49,216 bases of DNA, taken from positions 1 through 49,216 of the forward strand of contig NZ_BIXY01000054.1 in NCBI RefSeq assembly GCF_008326305.1. Reading direction: 5' to 3'. The notes below the pieces were generated by a model. That model saw only the letters and a program-made list of their open reading frames with translations, had not been told where the DNA came from and made no database searches. Position 1 is the first letter of the stretch. Each line of letters opens with the position of its first letter. Made by a program: the position numbers and the translations under genes. The stretch comes from Dictyobacter arantiisoli. GTDB taxonomy: Bacteria > Chloroflexota > Ktedonobacteria > Ktedonobacterales > Ktedonobacteraceae. Positions 40,800-49,017 of the stretch are shown piece by piece.

Positions 40800-41711
40800 A
40801 TGCAACAAGGAAGCTCTTCAATGCTATCTGAGGATCAATCTACCAATGTACCGTGGCTGTTGTCAATTATGCGGCGCCACCCGCTCTGGTGCTATTTTCT
40901 GATAGCGTACATCATAACCTGGAGTATAGGCTTTACCTACATCCTCTTATTACATCACGCTGCTCTACCTCTCTGGTTTGCGGTTCTTCTATGTCTTGGG
41001 CCAACAGGTTCGTCGTTCATCATGACAGCGGCAATTGATGGCCGGGCCGGGATTGGTAAATTGCTACGCCGTTATATTCGTTGGCGTGTTGGTGCATTCT
41101 GGTATCTACTGGTGTTTGTTGGTATTCCTCTGCTGCTTGTGCTTGTTCCTATGCTCATGGCTGGAAGTATATCAGCTCTGCTTTCAGGGTTGCCGCTCTA
41201 TCCTATCACCTATATCGGGGTCTTCTTTCTTGGGGGGCCATTTTTGGAGGAGCCAGGTTGGCGCGGCTTTGCGCTACCTCGTTTGCAGCAACGCCTTGGT
41301 CCATTGCGAGGAAGCCTTTTGCTTGGAGTCCTCTGGGGATTTTGGCATCTGCCCCTGTTCTTCATTCCAGGTTATAACGGGGCTGGTTCAGGCTTTGTTG
41401 GGATTAGTACCGCTATGCTAACATTTATCGTTGCAACATCGGCGCTCTCTATCGTCTTTGCCTGGGTCTCCAATCGTACTGGCGGCAGCTTATTCCTGGT
41501 AATGCTACTACATGCATCTATTAATTCAAGCGGCTCCTTAGCTCCAGCTTTTGCCAATACGTTAGTGAATCAAATAATGACTTATATCATTTTATTCGTA
41601 TTTACACTTATTATCATAATTGCCACCCGAGGACGGCTCTCCTACGATCGCTACTTGCGTGAAACAGAACCGTCTCTACCTGACTCACCAGCACTTGATC
41701 GATTAATCTGA
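40800..41711 (+). CDS. CPBP-family intramembrane metalloprotease
   Basis: A 303-residue membrane protein with about eight helices. The Abi/CAAX-protease motifs are present: PFLEEPGWRGFALPRLQ (EExxWRG; catalytic Glu pair), LWGFWHLPLFF (HxP, second motif) and LLHASINSS (third motif, His/Asn). Such Rce1-like enzymes cleave peptides in the membrane; many bacterial ones act in bacteriocin self-immunity or maturation. It lies 19 kb from the TOMM cluster, so a link is speculative. AAAGGA precedes the ATG at a distance of about 9 bases. Confidence 0.9.
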   Translation: MQQGSSSMLSEDQSTNVPWLLSIMRRHPLWCYFLIAYIITWSIGFTYILLLHHAALPLWFAVLLCLGPTGSSFIMTAAIDGRAGIGKLLRRYIRWRVGAFWYLLVFVGIPLLLVLVPMLMAGSISALLSGLPLYPITYIGVFFLGGPFLEEPGWRGFALPRLQQRLGPLRGSLLLGVLWGFWHLPLFFIPGYNGAGSGFVGISTAMLTFIVATSALSIVFAWVSNRTGGSLFLVMLLHASINSSGSLAPAFANTLVNQIMTYIILFVFTLIIIIATRGRLSYDRYLRETEPSLPDSPALDRLI

Positions 41712-41830
41712 GTGCTTTATAGATCATTTGGATGGATATATCTGCATCGCAAGTGATGTAACTATTATGGCTTATAATGGTGTTGTCGTTGTAGTGGAGA
41801 TTAGAAGTTGCTTCAGGGGATGTGTGATCA

Positions 41831-41962
41831 GCAGAAAGTATCACTTTCCCTGAAACTGAAGCAGGCAGCCTGAATCTCTACACAGTGCTCAGCGCCATCC
41901 TGTTCCCGCTGCTCGGCTTGATCGCCGTCGCAGGCATCGCGCAACGCCTCAAGGATTTCTAA
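41831..41962 (+). pseudogene. C-terminal remnant of a membrane protein gene
   Basis: An open frame with no start codon reads ESITFPETEAGSLNLYTVLS, then AILFPLLGLIAVAGIAQRLK, then DF and a TAA at 41960-41962. It shows one clear membrane helix and a basic cytoplasmic end. An upstream in-frame stop precedes it. It appears to be the last 45 or so codons of a decayed membrane protein. Confidence 0.4.
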
Positions 41963-41984
41963 GCCTAACCTTCCATATAGTATA

Positions 41985-42022
41985 GTAGTTAGCGTATATG
42001 AAAAAGAATATATGCTAACTAC
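41985..42022 (+). terminator. Hairpin between gene remnant and S9 peptidase
   Basis: GTAGTTAGCGTATAT and ATATATGCTAACTAC pair over 15 positions with one mismatch and are followed by TTTATTGTT. It follows the remnant stop by 23 bases, as a terminator would, but could also act in the leader of the peptidase gene. Confidence 0.5.
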
Positions 42023-42050
42023 TTTATTGTTCCAGGAAGGAAGGAATATC

Positions 42051-44003
42051 TTGAGCGTATTTAAATCTTCGACCTCGACAAGCGAGATAACCAATACCCC
42101 GGCTATCACACGCGCCCTGGCGACGCTGGATGTGGTGCTGGACATGCGCAATCCAGTCCATGTTGTCCTCAGCAATGATGGGAAGCGCGTAGCCATTGTG
42201 GTCTCTGAACGGGCACCGGACGAGCAGAAAAAACGTCAGCGTATCTGGCTTGCAGAGACAGATGGCAGCAAAGAGGCCCATCCACTTATCAGTGGTAAGC
42301 GCGACGAAACTTCTCCCTGCTGGTCCCCGGATGGCAAGCAACTGGCCTTTGTGACGCAGGCAGAGGGCGAGAAGGAAAAACCCCAATTGCATATCATCTC
42401 AGCCGAAGGGGGCGAAGCAAAGCTGATCTGTAAGCTGCCCAACGGCGTAAGCAATCTGGCCTGGTCCCCCGACGGTAGCCGGATCTCCTTTCTCTCCCTG
42501 GAGGGCGAGGAGCCAAAGAGTGATCCTAAAGTACTGGCCCCGGCACGCTATCAGCGTCTCTGGACCGTACGTGCCGAGCAGGCTCTCCCTGAAGCTGTCA
42601 CGCCCCGCGATATCATGGTGATGGAATATGTCTGGTCGCCTGATAGTCAGTCTCTGGCTCTCTACTACGCCCACGGACCTGAAGAGAACGATTGGTATCA
42701 TGGACAGATTGGGACCGTGGCGGCCTCCGGTAGCGCGGTACGCCAGCTCACATCCCTCAAATTGCCAGCGCGTGCCCTGGCCTGGTCGCCCGATGGTACA
42801 CAGATTGCTTTTCTGTCCGGTAGCTGGAGTGATCCAGGACGTGGCGTGAGCGATATCTACGCGGTCACGCTGGCGACGCAGCAGGTGCGCAATCTGACTC
42901 CTGGGATTGATGGCAGCCCGGCCTGGTGTAGCTGGTTCCCTGATGGCCGTCATTTGCTCTTTGCGATGGTGAAGCACGTCACGCATCAGATTGGCCTGCT
43001 CGATAGCCAGGACGGTACAATCAGGCTGCTGGACACAGATTTTGTCATGCAGGATGATCAGCCGTCCCTCTGGCTCACACCGAATCATCTTAGCTGTGCA
43101 ACCGTCCATTCGGGGGCGCAGTTGCCACGCGATGTCTGGACTGGCAACCTGATTCTTGAGGATAACCTGCCTACACGGATCGAATGGCGGCAACTGACAC
43201 ACTTGAATACATTGGCCGTGGAAGTGTTGCCTCGGGTGCAATCAGAGCGCATCCGCTACAAGAGTGAGGATGGACAACTGGTTGATGGCCTCTTTACAGT
43301 CCCTCCCATTGCACAGGCAGGTGAATTGCCGCCGCTCTATGTAGATGTGCATGGCGGCCCCTCCGGTGCTGAATGCGATTATTGGGCGAGTTGGGATCAG
43401 ATATTTCTGGCGGCTGGCTATGCTGTTTTTCGTCCTAACTATCGCGGAAGCTGGGGCCAGGGCATGGCCTTTGCTGATGCCGTGCTCGGCGATATGGGCG
43501 GCAAGGATCTCCAGGATATCCTGAGTGGCGTAGAGTATCTGGTGCGAGAGGGCAAGGTAGATGGCAATCGGGTGGCGATTGGTGGTTGGAGCAATGGTGG
43601 CTATCTGGCAGCCTGGGCTGTGACACAAACGGATCGCTTCAAAGCCGCTATGATGGGTGCTGGTATCTCAGATTGGCTGAACATGCATGCCCAGACCAAT
43701 ACTCCCGATGCCGATAGCATGTTGATGGCTGCTGATCCTCTGGAACATCCCGAAGCCTATTATCGCGCATCACCCATCACCTTCGCCGGACGGGTCAAGA
43801 CGCCGACCTTGATCTTGCATGGAGAGGAAGATCCATGTGTCCCGGTCGCGCAGGCGTATGCTTTCTATCGTGCCCTGCGCGAACGCAATGTGCCGGTTGA
43901 ATGCGTGATTTATCCCCGTGCGGGCCATGGTGTGAGTGAGCGTGACCACGTGCGTGACACCACTGAACGCCAGTTGCGCTGGTTTGAAGCTTATGTTATG
44001 TAA
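42051..44003 (+). CDS. S9-family peptidase (acylaminoacyl-peptidase/prolyl oligopeptidase type)
   Basis: A 650-residue cytosolic serine peptidase. An N-terminal beta-propeller gate (PD40-like blades such as SPCWSPDGKQLAFVTQ, LAWSPDGSRISFLS, ALAWSPDGTQIAFLS) is followed by a catalytic alpha/beta-hydrolase domain: Ser514 in GGWSNGGYLA, Asp594 in HGEEDPCVPV and His626 in PRAGHGVSER. It should release N-terminal acyl residues or dipeptides from short peptides. The start is set at TTG 42051 (LSVFKSSTS), because AGGAAGGAAGGA stands just before it; the ATG 39 bases upstream would place that purine tract inside the coding region. It is convergent with the GH43 gene. Confidence 0.92.
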   Translation: MSVFKSSTSTSEITNTPAITRALATLDVVLDMRNPVHVVLSNDGKRVAIVVSERAPDEQKKRQRIWLAETDGSKEAHPLISGKRDETSPCWSPDGKQLAFVTQAEGEKEKPQLHIISAEGGEAKLICKLPNGVSNLAWSPDGSRISFLSLEGEEPKSDPKVLAPARYQRLWTVRAEQALPEAVTPRDIMVMEYVWSPDSQSLALYYAHGPEENDWYHGQIGTVAASGSAVRQLTSLKLPARALAWSPDGTQIAFLSGSWSDPGRGVSDIYAVTLATQQVRNLTPGIDGSPAWCSWFPDGRHLLFAMVKHVTHQIGLLDSQDGTIRLLDTDFVMQDDQPSLWLTPNHLSCATVHSGAQLPRDVWTGNLILEDNLPTRIEWRQLTHLNTLAVEVLPRVQSERIRYKSEDGQLVDGLFTVPPIAQAGELPPLYVDVHGGPSGAECDYWASWDQIFLAAGYAVFRPNYRGSWGQGMAFADAVLGDMGGKDLQDILSGVEYLVREGKVDGNRVAIGGWSNGGYLAAWAVTQTDRFKAAMMGAGISDWLNMHAQTNTPDADSMLMAADPLEHPEAYYRASPITFAGRVKTPTLILHGEEDPCVPVAQAYAFYRALRERNVPVECVIYPRAGHGVSERDHVRDTTERQLRWFEAYVM

Positions 44004-44022
44004 AAATAGCGGTGCAGGCAAG

Positions 44023-44050
44023 GGAGAGATGAATACCATTTCATCTCTCC
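44023..44050. terminator. Hairpin between convergent genes
   Basis: GGAGAGATGAA (44023-44033) pairs with TTCATCTCTCC (44040-44050) over 11 bp. It lies between the stops of the S9 peptidase (plus) and GH43 (minus) genes and can serve both. T-tracts are weak. Confidence 0.6.
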
Positions 44051-44073
44051 TGTAATCCTGTATTGTGCGAAGG

Positions 44074-45534
44074 TTAGATCAGGATGAGGCTCCATTGCTG
44101 GTTACTGCCACCATTATCAGTCCATTGATCCACGCTGGCACCAGCAGCGGTTGAGTTGTTGGCGACATCCAATACTTTGCCGCTGTTGCGATTGACCAGT
44201 TTATAGTAGAGGCCATTGTCTACCGATACAATGCTCCATTGCTGGTTATTGCCGCCATTGCTGGTCCATTGGATGACCGCTGCGCCATCGGTGGTGGCTC
44301 CATTGGCGACATCCAATAACTGTCCGCTATGATTATTGATGAGATTATCATAGAAGCCATAGCCGGGGGCTGAGAGATTCCATTGCTGGCTTGCGCCACC
44401 ATTATCGGTCCATTGGTCTATAGCGGCCCCGGCAGTGGTGGAAGCATTGGATACATCCAGGACTTTGCCACTGTTGCGGTTGACCAGTTTATAGTAGGCC
44501 GTCCCTTGATCCTGCCAGGTGCCAGCGGCGACATTGAGGGACCAGCTATTGTGCCAGCTAATGGATAGATTGTTGCCGCTGAACTGGATGGGCTGCCACA
44601 CATAGGGAGAATCACCCAGGTCAGCAGGATTCCAGCGGTCACCCATGTAGATGTATGTGGTGCCCTGTGAGCCTGTGATGGGCAGTACAAAAGTGGTTTG
44701 AGAATTGAAGGTATTGGTGCCGCTCGGCGCAAAATTGCTCCAGGCCGACCAGGGGCCGGATAGTGAGGTCGCGCTGGTGTACTGATTATCGTTGGTATTC
44801 CATCCAGTGAGATGGGAGGCCAGCAGATAATAGCGCCCATTAGCGCGAAAGAGCGCCGGTGCCTCATAATCGGCGAATAGGGCGACCGAGCTTACCACGC
44901 TTAGATAGTCTGCTGATAGCTTGTCGATGCGCAGGCCATTGGCGCGATCTTCGGTCAGCAGATAGCCCGTGCCATCGCTATCCTTAAAGAGTCCCATATC
45001 GCGGCTCTGGTTGCCGAGCGGTTGGAAGCTGCCATGATAGGTGTAGGTGCCGCAGATACTGGAACTGGTGGCGACCCCGACCAGTGCCGCGCCATAGTTA
45101 CTGGTATCCACATGCATATACATCACATACTGATGGGTAGAATCATTGTAGATCACCTTGGGGCGTTCGATGATACGGTTCGGACCGAGATCACCGCTAC
45201 TCTGCTTTGTCAAAACATTCTGTACGAATGTCCAATGGACCAGATCAGTGGATGAATAGCAGGGTACATTTTGGAAATAGGCATTGCCAGATGACTCATT
45301 GGTCTTGTCTTCACCGAACCAGTAATAGGTTGAGCCAACCTGCGTAATGCCTTCCCCATGGGCCTGAATCTCGCGCCCGCTACTATCGCTCCAGGGCGTG
45401 CCAGGCACGATGCGTGTGGTAGCAGCCAGGGTCGGTGTGGTCGTGCGGATCAGGCAGAGAAGCAGTGCCAGGAGAAAAACCAGTATCCAGCGAGACACCT
45501 TCAGAGTTTTGAGTGGTAAACGTCGTAGAGACAT
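44074..45534 (-). CDS. Secreted GH43 (galactan 1,3-beta-galactosidase-like) with CBM13
   Basis: A 486-residue secreted enzyme. Residues 1-40 form the signal (SRWILVFLLALLLCLIRTTT). The five-bladed GH43 domain begins PWSDSSGREIQAHGEGITQV, then GSTYYWFGEDK, the pattern of the exo-beta-1,3-galactanase group (GH43_24-like), and continues with IERPKVIYND, RDMGLFKDSDG and YEAPALF. The C-terminal 140 residues are three ricin-type repeats (YYKLVNRNSGKVLDV with QQW endings), a CBM13 beta-trefoil. Expected substrate: arabinogalactan side chains. The start at 45534 (MSLRRLPL) follows AAAGGGG. Exo-galactose release would suit the YtfQ-type importer at 31-36 kb, though they are not adjacent. Confidence 0.87.
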   Translation of the reverse strand: MSLRRLPLKTLKVSRWILVFLLALLLCLIRTTTPTLAATTRIVPGTPWSDSSGREIQAHGEGITQVGSTYYWFGEDKTNESSGNAYFQNVPCYSSTDLVHWTFVQNVLTKQSSGDLGPNRIIERPKVIYNDSTHQYVMYMHVDTSNYGAALVGVATSSSICGTYTYHGSFQPLGNQSRDMGLFKDSDGTGYLLTEDRANGLRIDKLSADYLSVVSSVALFADYEAPALFRANGRYYLLASHLTGWNTNDNQYTSATSLSGPWSAWSNFAPSGTNTFNSQTTFVLPITGSQGTTYIYMGDRWNPADLGDSPYVWQPIQFSGNNLSISWHNSWSLNVAAGTWQDQGTAYYKLVNRNSGKVLDVSNASTTAGAAIDQWTDNGGASQQWNLSAPGYGFYDNLINNHSGQLLDVANGATTDGAAVIQWTSNGGNNQQWSIVSVDNGLYYKLVNRNSGKVLDVANNSTAAGASVDQWTDNGGSNQQWSLILI

Positions 45535-45661
45535 GGAATCCGTTCCCCTTTCTCTCTTCGTTGATAGAGAGGATAACAGCAAAAGTAGCATCCAGCGGCA
45601 CCTGTCGAATCAATAACAGCCATGTTACTTCTATAAAGGGGCACCTGCATAGGATGAGGCG

Positions 45662-45690
45662 TGCTATTGCTAAAAAAGCCAACAATAGCA
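45662..45690. promoter_or_regulatory. Inverted repeat upstream of the GH43 gene
   Basis: TGCTATTG (45662-45669) and CAATAGCA (45683-45690) form a dyad about 130 bases before the GH43 start, a plausible operator. The rest of 45691-46005 is A/T-rich with no gene I can support. Confidence 0.35.
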
Positions 45691-46011
45691 TCTTCAACAA
45701 CAGTACCATCGATTATTCGCCCTGTCAACGCCAGCGCAAAGAAGATTTCCTATAACCATCCACGCTGGCGAAATTGTCAGAGGATGAAGGCGCTGATAGC
45801 CATAGCAGCTACCATCATCCCTATTGAAGGTTATTATACAAGCAGTAAATACATGTAATTATATATTATAGCATGCAGGTTAATAAAAAGCTTTTGTTTG
45901 ATATATAAATATAAATATATGGATTTATCTATCTAATATTTTATTAGATGCTATAGGATTGCCAATGCTGAATAAGCGTGATATGATAAGAACATAGTTT
46001 CTAAAGGAGAC

Positions 46012-46206
46012 CAGACTCCCAGTACCAGCGGGATCTTGCTGCTCACCTGTTGGCAGGCGCCGACGCGCCTGCGCCATTTATATTGTATGTTGCTGTAAAT
46101 GTGCTATGCACATTTACAGCAACATACAATATAAATTGTTTGAGCACCGCAGGTGCGAAAACGCATACACAGAGATCGTGGAGAGCATGGGAGTCCGACA
46201 CACTCT
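46012..46206. repeat. Repeat family A, copy A8
   Basis: Inverted relative to A5-A7. The central stem is a perfect 28 bp (46077-46104 with 46108-46135, loop TAT), beginning TTTATATTGTATG rather than TTTTTAGTGTATG, with the change compensated on the other side. The outer ends (CCAGACTCCCA and TGGGAGTCCGACAC) pair over only 8 bp, so this copy is partly decayed. It ends 20 bases before the dipeptidase ATG. Confidence 0.88.
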
Positions 46207-46226
46207 AAGCGAGAGGAATAAAATAA

Positions 46227-47315
46227 ATGGCTGCGAGAAATCCATTTCCCATCCTGGATGGGCATAATGATACATTAAGTCGATTGAGCTCTTTAGAGGC
46301 TGCTGAGACTGGAGGAGGTCGGAACTTCCTTATCGAAAGCAAGCTGGGACATCTGGATCTGCCGCGTGCGAAGCGTGGCGGATTTGCTGGCGGCTTCTTC
46401 GCCATTTTTGCTCCTGATCCCAGGCAGGCCCAACTTATGCAAGAAAATCTGGTGATTGGAGAGAATGGCTATGAAGTTTATCCCTTTCCGGTGCTAGATC
46501 AGCTCTATGCGCAGCAGGTGACGCTTGATGTTATGGCACACCTGTTTCATCTGGAGGCTGAGTCAGAGGGACAAATCAAAGTTGTGCGTACCGTGGCTGA
46601 GATTATAGATTGTCTCCGACAAGGCATCATGGCTATCATCCTGCATTTTGAGGGCGCGGAGGCGATTGATCCACATCCACAACTTGATGCCCTGTATGAT
46701 TTCTATCAGATGGGATTGCGCTCGCTGGGCATTGTCTGGAGCCGTCCCAATGCCTTTGGGCATGGAGTGCCCTTCAAATTCCCTGCTTCTCCTGATACAG
46801 GACCGGGTCTGACGTCATTGGGATGTGAGTTGGTGCGCGCTTGTAACCGTCTGGGCATCATGCTTGACCTGGCCCATCTGAACGAGCAGGGCTTTCGGGA
46901 TGTGGCACGCCTCTCGGAGGCGCCGCTGATCGTCACGCATGCAGCAGTCCATGCCCTCTGTCCTTCAACACGCAATCTGACGGATTATCAATTGGATACG
47001 ATTAAAGCTTCGCAAGGATTGGTTGGACTCAACTTTGATGTGGCGGATCTACGGCCAGACGCAAATATTGATCCCGACACGCCATTGGATCTCATCGTGC
47101 GCCACATTGACTATCTTGTCGAGCATCTAGATATTGAGGGGGTAGGCTTCGGATCGGATTTTGATGACGGAACGACGATGCCTGAAGCATTGAAGGATGC
47201 CGCGGGATTACCTGAGCTTGTTGCAGCGCTACGTGAGCATGGCTATGACGATGCTGCTTTACGTAAGCTGACTCATGAAAACTGGCTACGTGTCCTGAGT
47301 AAAACATGGCACTAA
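46227..47315 (+). CDS. M19-family (renal-type) dipeptidase
   Basis: A 362-residue zinc dipeptidase of peptidase family M19. Metal ligands appear in order: His and Asp in LDGHNDTLSRL (residues about 9-19), Glu in LHFEGAEAID, His in IVTHAAVHALCPSTRNL and an Asp in GVGFGSDFDDGT. It hydrolyses dipeptides, possibly with D-residues; some relatives act on beta-lactams. AGAGGAATAAAA precedes the ATG. The next gene begins 47 bases after its stop, so the two probably form an operon. Full length for the family. Confidence 0.92.
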   Translation: MAARNPFPILDGHNDTLSRLSSLEAAETGGGRNFLIESKLGHLDLPRAKRGGFAGGFFAIFAPDPRQAQLMQENLVIGENGYEVYPFPVLDQLYAQQVTLDVMAHLFHLEAESEGQIKVVRTVAEIIDCLRQGIMAIILHFEGAEAIDPHPQLDALYDFYQMGLRSLGIVWSRPNAFGHGVPFKFPASPDTGPGLTSLGCELVRACNRLGIMLDLAHLNEQGFRDVARLSEAPLIVTHAAVHALCPSTRNLTDYQLDTIKASQGLVGLNFDVADLRPDANIDPDTPLDLIVRHIDYLVEHLDIEGVGFGSDFDDGTTMPEALKDAAGLPELVAALREHGYDDAALRKLTHENWLRVLSKTWH

Positions 47316-47362
47316 CAAGAGAATCGGGAAGAAACATTTTGTATAAGAAAGGTTCGGTGCTA

Positions 47363-48091
47363 ATGAACAACAATGCGACTCCACAGCGACTCTATCTCAT
47401 GCAGTTGGGTACCTCGACCTTCCCAACCGATCCACCGATGCCAGGATCAGCTGGATGTTACCTCATTCAGACCAGTGATGGCAAGAATATCCTGATCGAT
47501 AGTGGGTTTCCGGCGGACTCTGAGAATTCGACAGGTGTATCGCCAGCCATGACCGAAAAAAACGTGCTCGCACAACTGGCTGAGCTTGGCCTGCGCCCTG
47601 AGGATATCGATACCCTCATCTGTACCCATTTCGATATAGACCATGCAGGTTATCACGATGCCTTTACGCGGGCGGAATTGATCGTCCAGCGTGAACATTA
47701 TGAATTGGCCCGGAGTGGACATCCTCGTTACGCAGGTGCGCGCCCACACTGGGATCATCCAGAGTTGCGCTATCGACTGATTGATGGAGACCGCGAGTTA
47801 ATTCCTGGACTGACGCTGATCGAAACCAGCGGACATGCGCCCGGACATCAATCCGTCCTGGTACGCCTGCCTCAGACCGGCCCCGTATTACTGGTGATCG
47901 ATGCCGTCATGTTCCAGTGTTTTTTCACACCGGAACGCAAAGCATGGGCATTTGAGAACGAGGAGCCATTGCGTGCCAGCACCCGCAAACTCCTGAATCT
48001 CGTCGAGTGTGAGCATGTGGCGCTGGTCGTCTTCGGCCACGACGGTCTCCAGTGGCAGACCCTCAAAAAAGCCCCGGCCTACTACAAGTAA
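47363..48091 (+). CDS. Metallo-beta-lactamase-fold lactonase-like hydrolase
   Basis: A 242-residue MBL-fold protein resembling N-acyl-homoserine-lactone lactonases. After a GSAGCYLIQTSDGKNILIDS strand pair comes the metal motif THFDIDHAGYHD (His89, Asp91, Asp93, His94), then HWDHPE, SGHAPGHQSVLV (His), VIDAVM (bridging Asp) and a final VVFGHD (His). The usual HxHxDH has Asp in place of the second His, which may alter or halve zinc binding. The start at 47363 (MNNNATPQ) has GAAAGG upstream. It follows the dipeptidase closely on the same strand. A lactone or other ester substrate is only inferred. Confidence 0.85.
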   Translation: MNNNATPQRLYLMQLGTSTFPTDPPMPGSAGCYLIQTSDGKNILIDSGFPADSENSTGVSPAMTEKNVLAQLAELGLRPEDIDTLICTHFDIDHAGYHDAFTRAELIVQREHYELARSGHPRYAGARPHWDHPELRYRLIDGDRELIPGLTLIETSGHAPGHQSVLVRLPQTGPVLLVIDAVMFQCFFTPERKAWAFENEEPLRASTRKLLNLVECEHVALVVFGHDGLQWQTLKKAPAYYK

Positions 48092-48104
48092 TAGCTGCAA
48101 ATGC

Positions 48105-48172
48105 TGGGAAGGGATGTAGGTGCGCACCTACACTTCTCCACCATGATTCTCGTTCTTTGAGCAGTATTGTCT
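48105..48172. repeat. Repeat family C, copy C3, with 18-bp palindrome
   Basis: Inverted relative to copies C1 and C2: CACTTCTCCACCATGATTCT and CGTTCTTTGAGCAGTATTG are the reverse complement of their core. TGTAGGTGCGCACCTACA (48116-48133) is a perfect 18-bp palindrome inside this copy. Confidence 0.65.
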
Positions 48173-48173
48173 C

Positions 48174-48262
48174 TTGCGGTCGGGCACTCTCCTGGAAAGG
48201 TAGAAGGAGTAGGAGAGTTAAGAGGGGCAGGGTCGTACGATGAACGGAGCACGACCGCAAGG
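48174..48262. repeat. 10-bp inverted repeat around an A/G-rich spacer
   Basis: CTTGCGGTCG (48174-48183) is the complement of CGACCGCAAG (48253-48262); TCTCCT and AGGAGA inside add pairing. It relates to the CCCGATCC-type hairpins at 14138 and 36552. It lies in a 342-base gap (48092-48433) with no gene. Confidence 0.45.
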
Positions 48263-48433
48263 GATCGGGCCTTCATTACCAGGCAAGGGGCCAATTTGGA
48301 AGGGGTAATTGCCAGCAGATGCTAGAAATACTACAATGGATGGTAGTGTACCATCGTGCCAGCAAATATGCAGGGCAGGATGCTCGATTATTTTTCGCTG
48401 ATTTGATCATGCGTTTGCATATGGAGTGTGCAT

Positions 48434-48883
48434 ATGTTGCCCGACATGAGTATATTTATACGGCCTGAGCATCGATCCACGCTAGAAATAGTGGGTGCTG
48501 TCCTATTGGCTGTTGTTATTTTGATGGCCGTCTCCTTTTTTCAGATCCATTATCGTAAGCTACGCCATATGGCAGAGGATCAGCCCGCTATATTGGGGAA
48601 GTTTGATGGAATTTTGCTCTTGTTCAGCTATATTTTTTATGCGTTGTTAACCTTTATTTTGACGCTCTTGATCGCTGGTGGGTTGTTGGAAGGGGCGATC
48701 TTTCTGGTCGTCTGGCTCACGCAAGGAATAGCACCCTTCTGGCCTCTCTTCTGGGGTGCGTTGGGATTTGGCCTGATACTGACATTCTCTACCACCTTTA
48801 TCTTTTTGCGCAGCAGGGTGATCTATGAGGAGAGCAAGATGCTGCCGGTTGCGATGGAGATTTTTCAGGATGGTGTGAGATGA
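48434..48883 (+). CDS. Small membrane protein of unknown function
   Basis: A 149-residue protein with three probable membrane helices: TLEIVGAVLLAVVILMAVSF (about 14-36), LLLFSYIFYALLTFILTLLI followed by AGGLLEGAIFLVVWL (about 60-95) and FWPLFWGALGFGLILTFSTT (about 100-125). Charged segments HYRKLRHMAEDQP and RSRVIYEESKM flank them. I do not recognise the family. The start at 48434 (MLPDMSIF) has GGAG 8 bases upstream and is preferred to the ATG two codons earlier. Its stop overlaps the ATG of a following broken SDR gene, so the two were once an operon. Confidence 0.7.
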   Translation: MLPDMSIFIRPEHRSTLEIVGAVLLAVVILMAVSFFQIHYRKLRHMAEDQPAILGKFDGILLLFSYIFYALLTFILTLLIAGGLLEGAIFLVVWLTQGIAPFWPLFWGALGFGLILTFSTTFIFLRSRVIYEESKMLPVAMEIFQDGVR

Positions 48884-49017
48884 AGATATTTGATGCAATG
48901 AAACCCCTGGCAGGTCAGGTTGCTGTGGTGACCGGTGACCGGTGGCGGGCGCGGAATTAGATGTACCATTGCGCTGGCACTGGTTGCTGCTGGTGCCTCA
49001 CGTCTGCGCCGCGAATG
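48880..49017 (+). pseudogene. Truncated SDR gene, frameshifted by a 7-bp duplication
   Basis: The ATG at 48880 overlaps the preceding stop (ATGA) and reads MKIFDAMKPLAGQVAVVTG, the start of a short-chain dehydrogenase, then runs into a stop at 48958. GACCGGT is duplicated in tandem (within 48931-48945). Skipping one copy restores TGGGRGIRCTIALALVAAGA, the glycine-rich cofactor motif and first helix. A further stop follows at 49015. No later SDR segment is seen before the window end, so the gene is both frameshifted and truncated. The remaining 49018-49216 shows nothing I can support. Confidence 0.65.
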
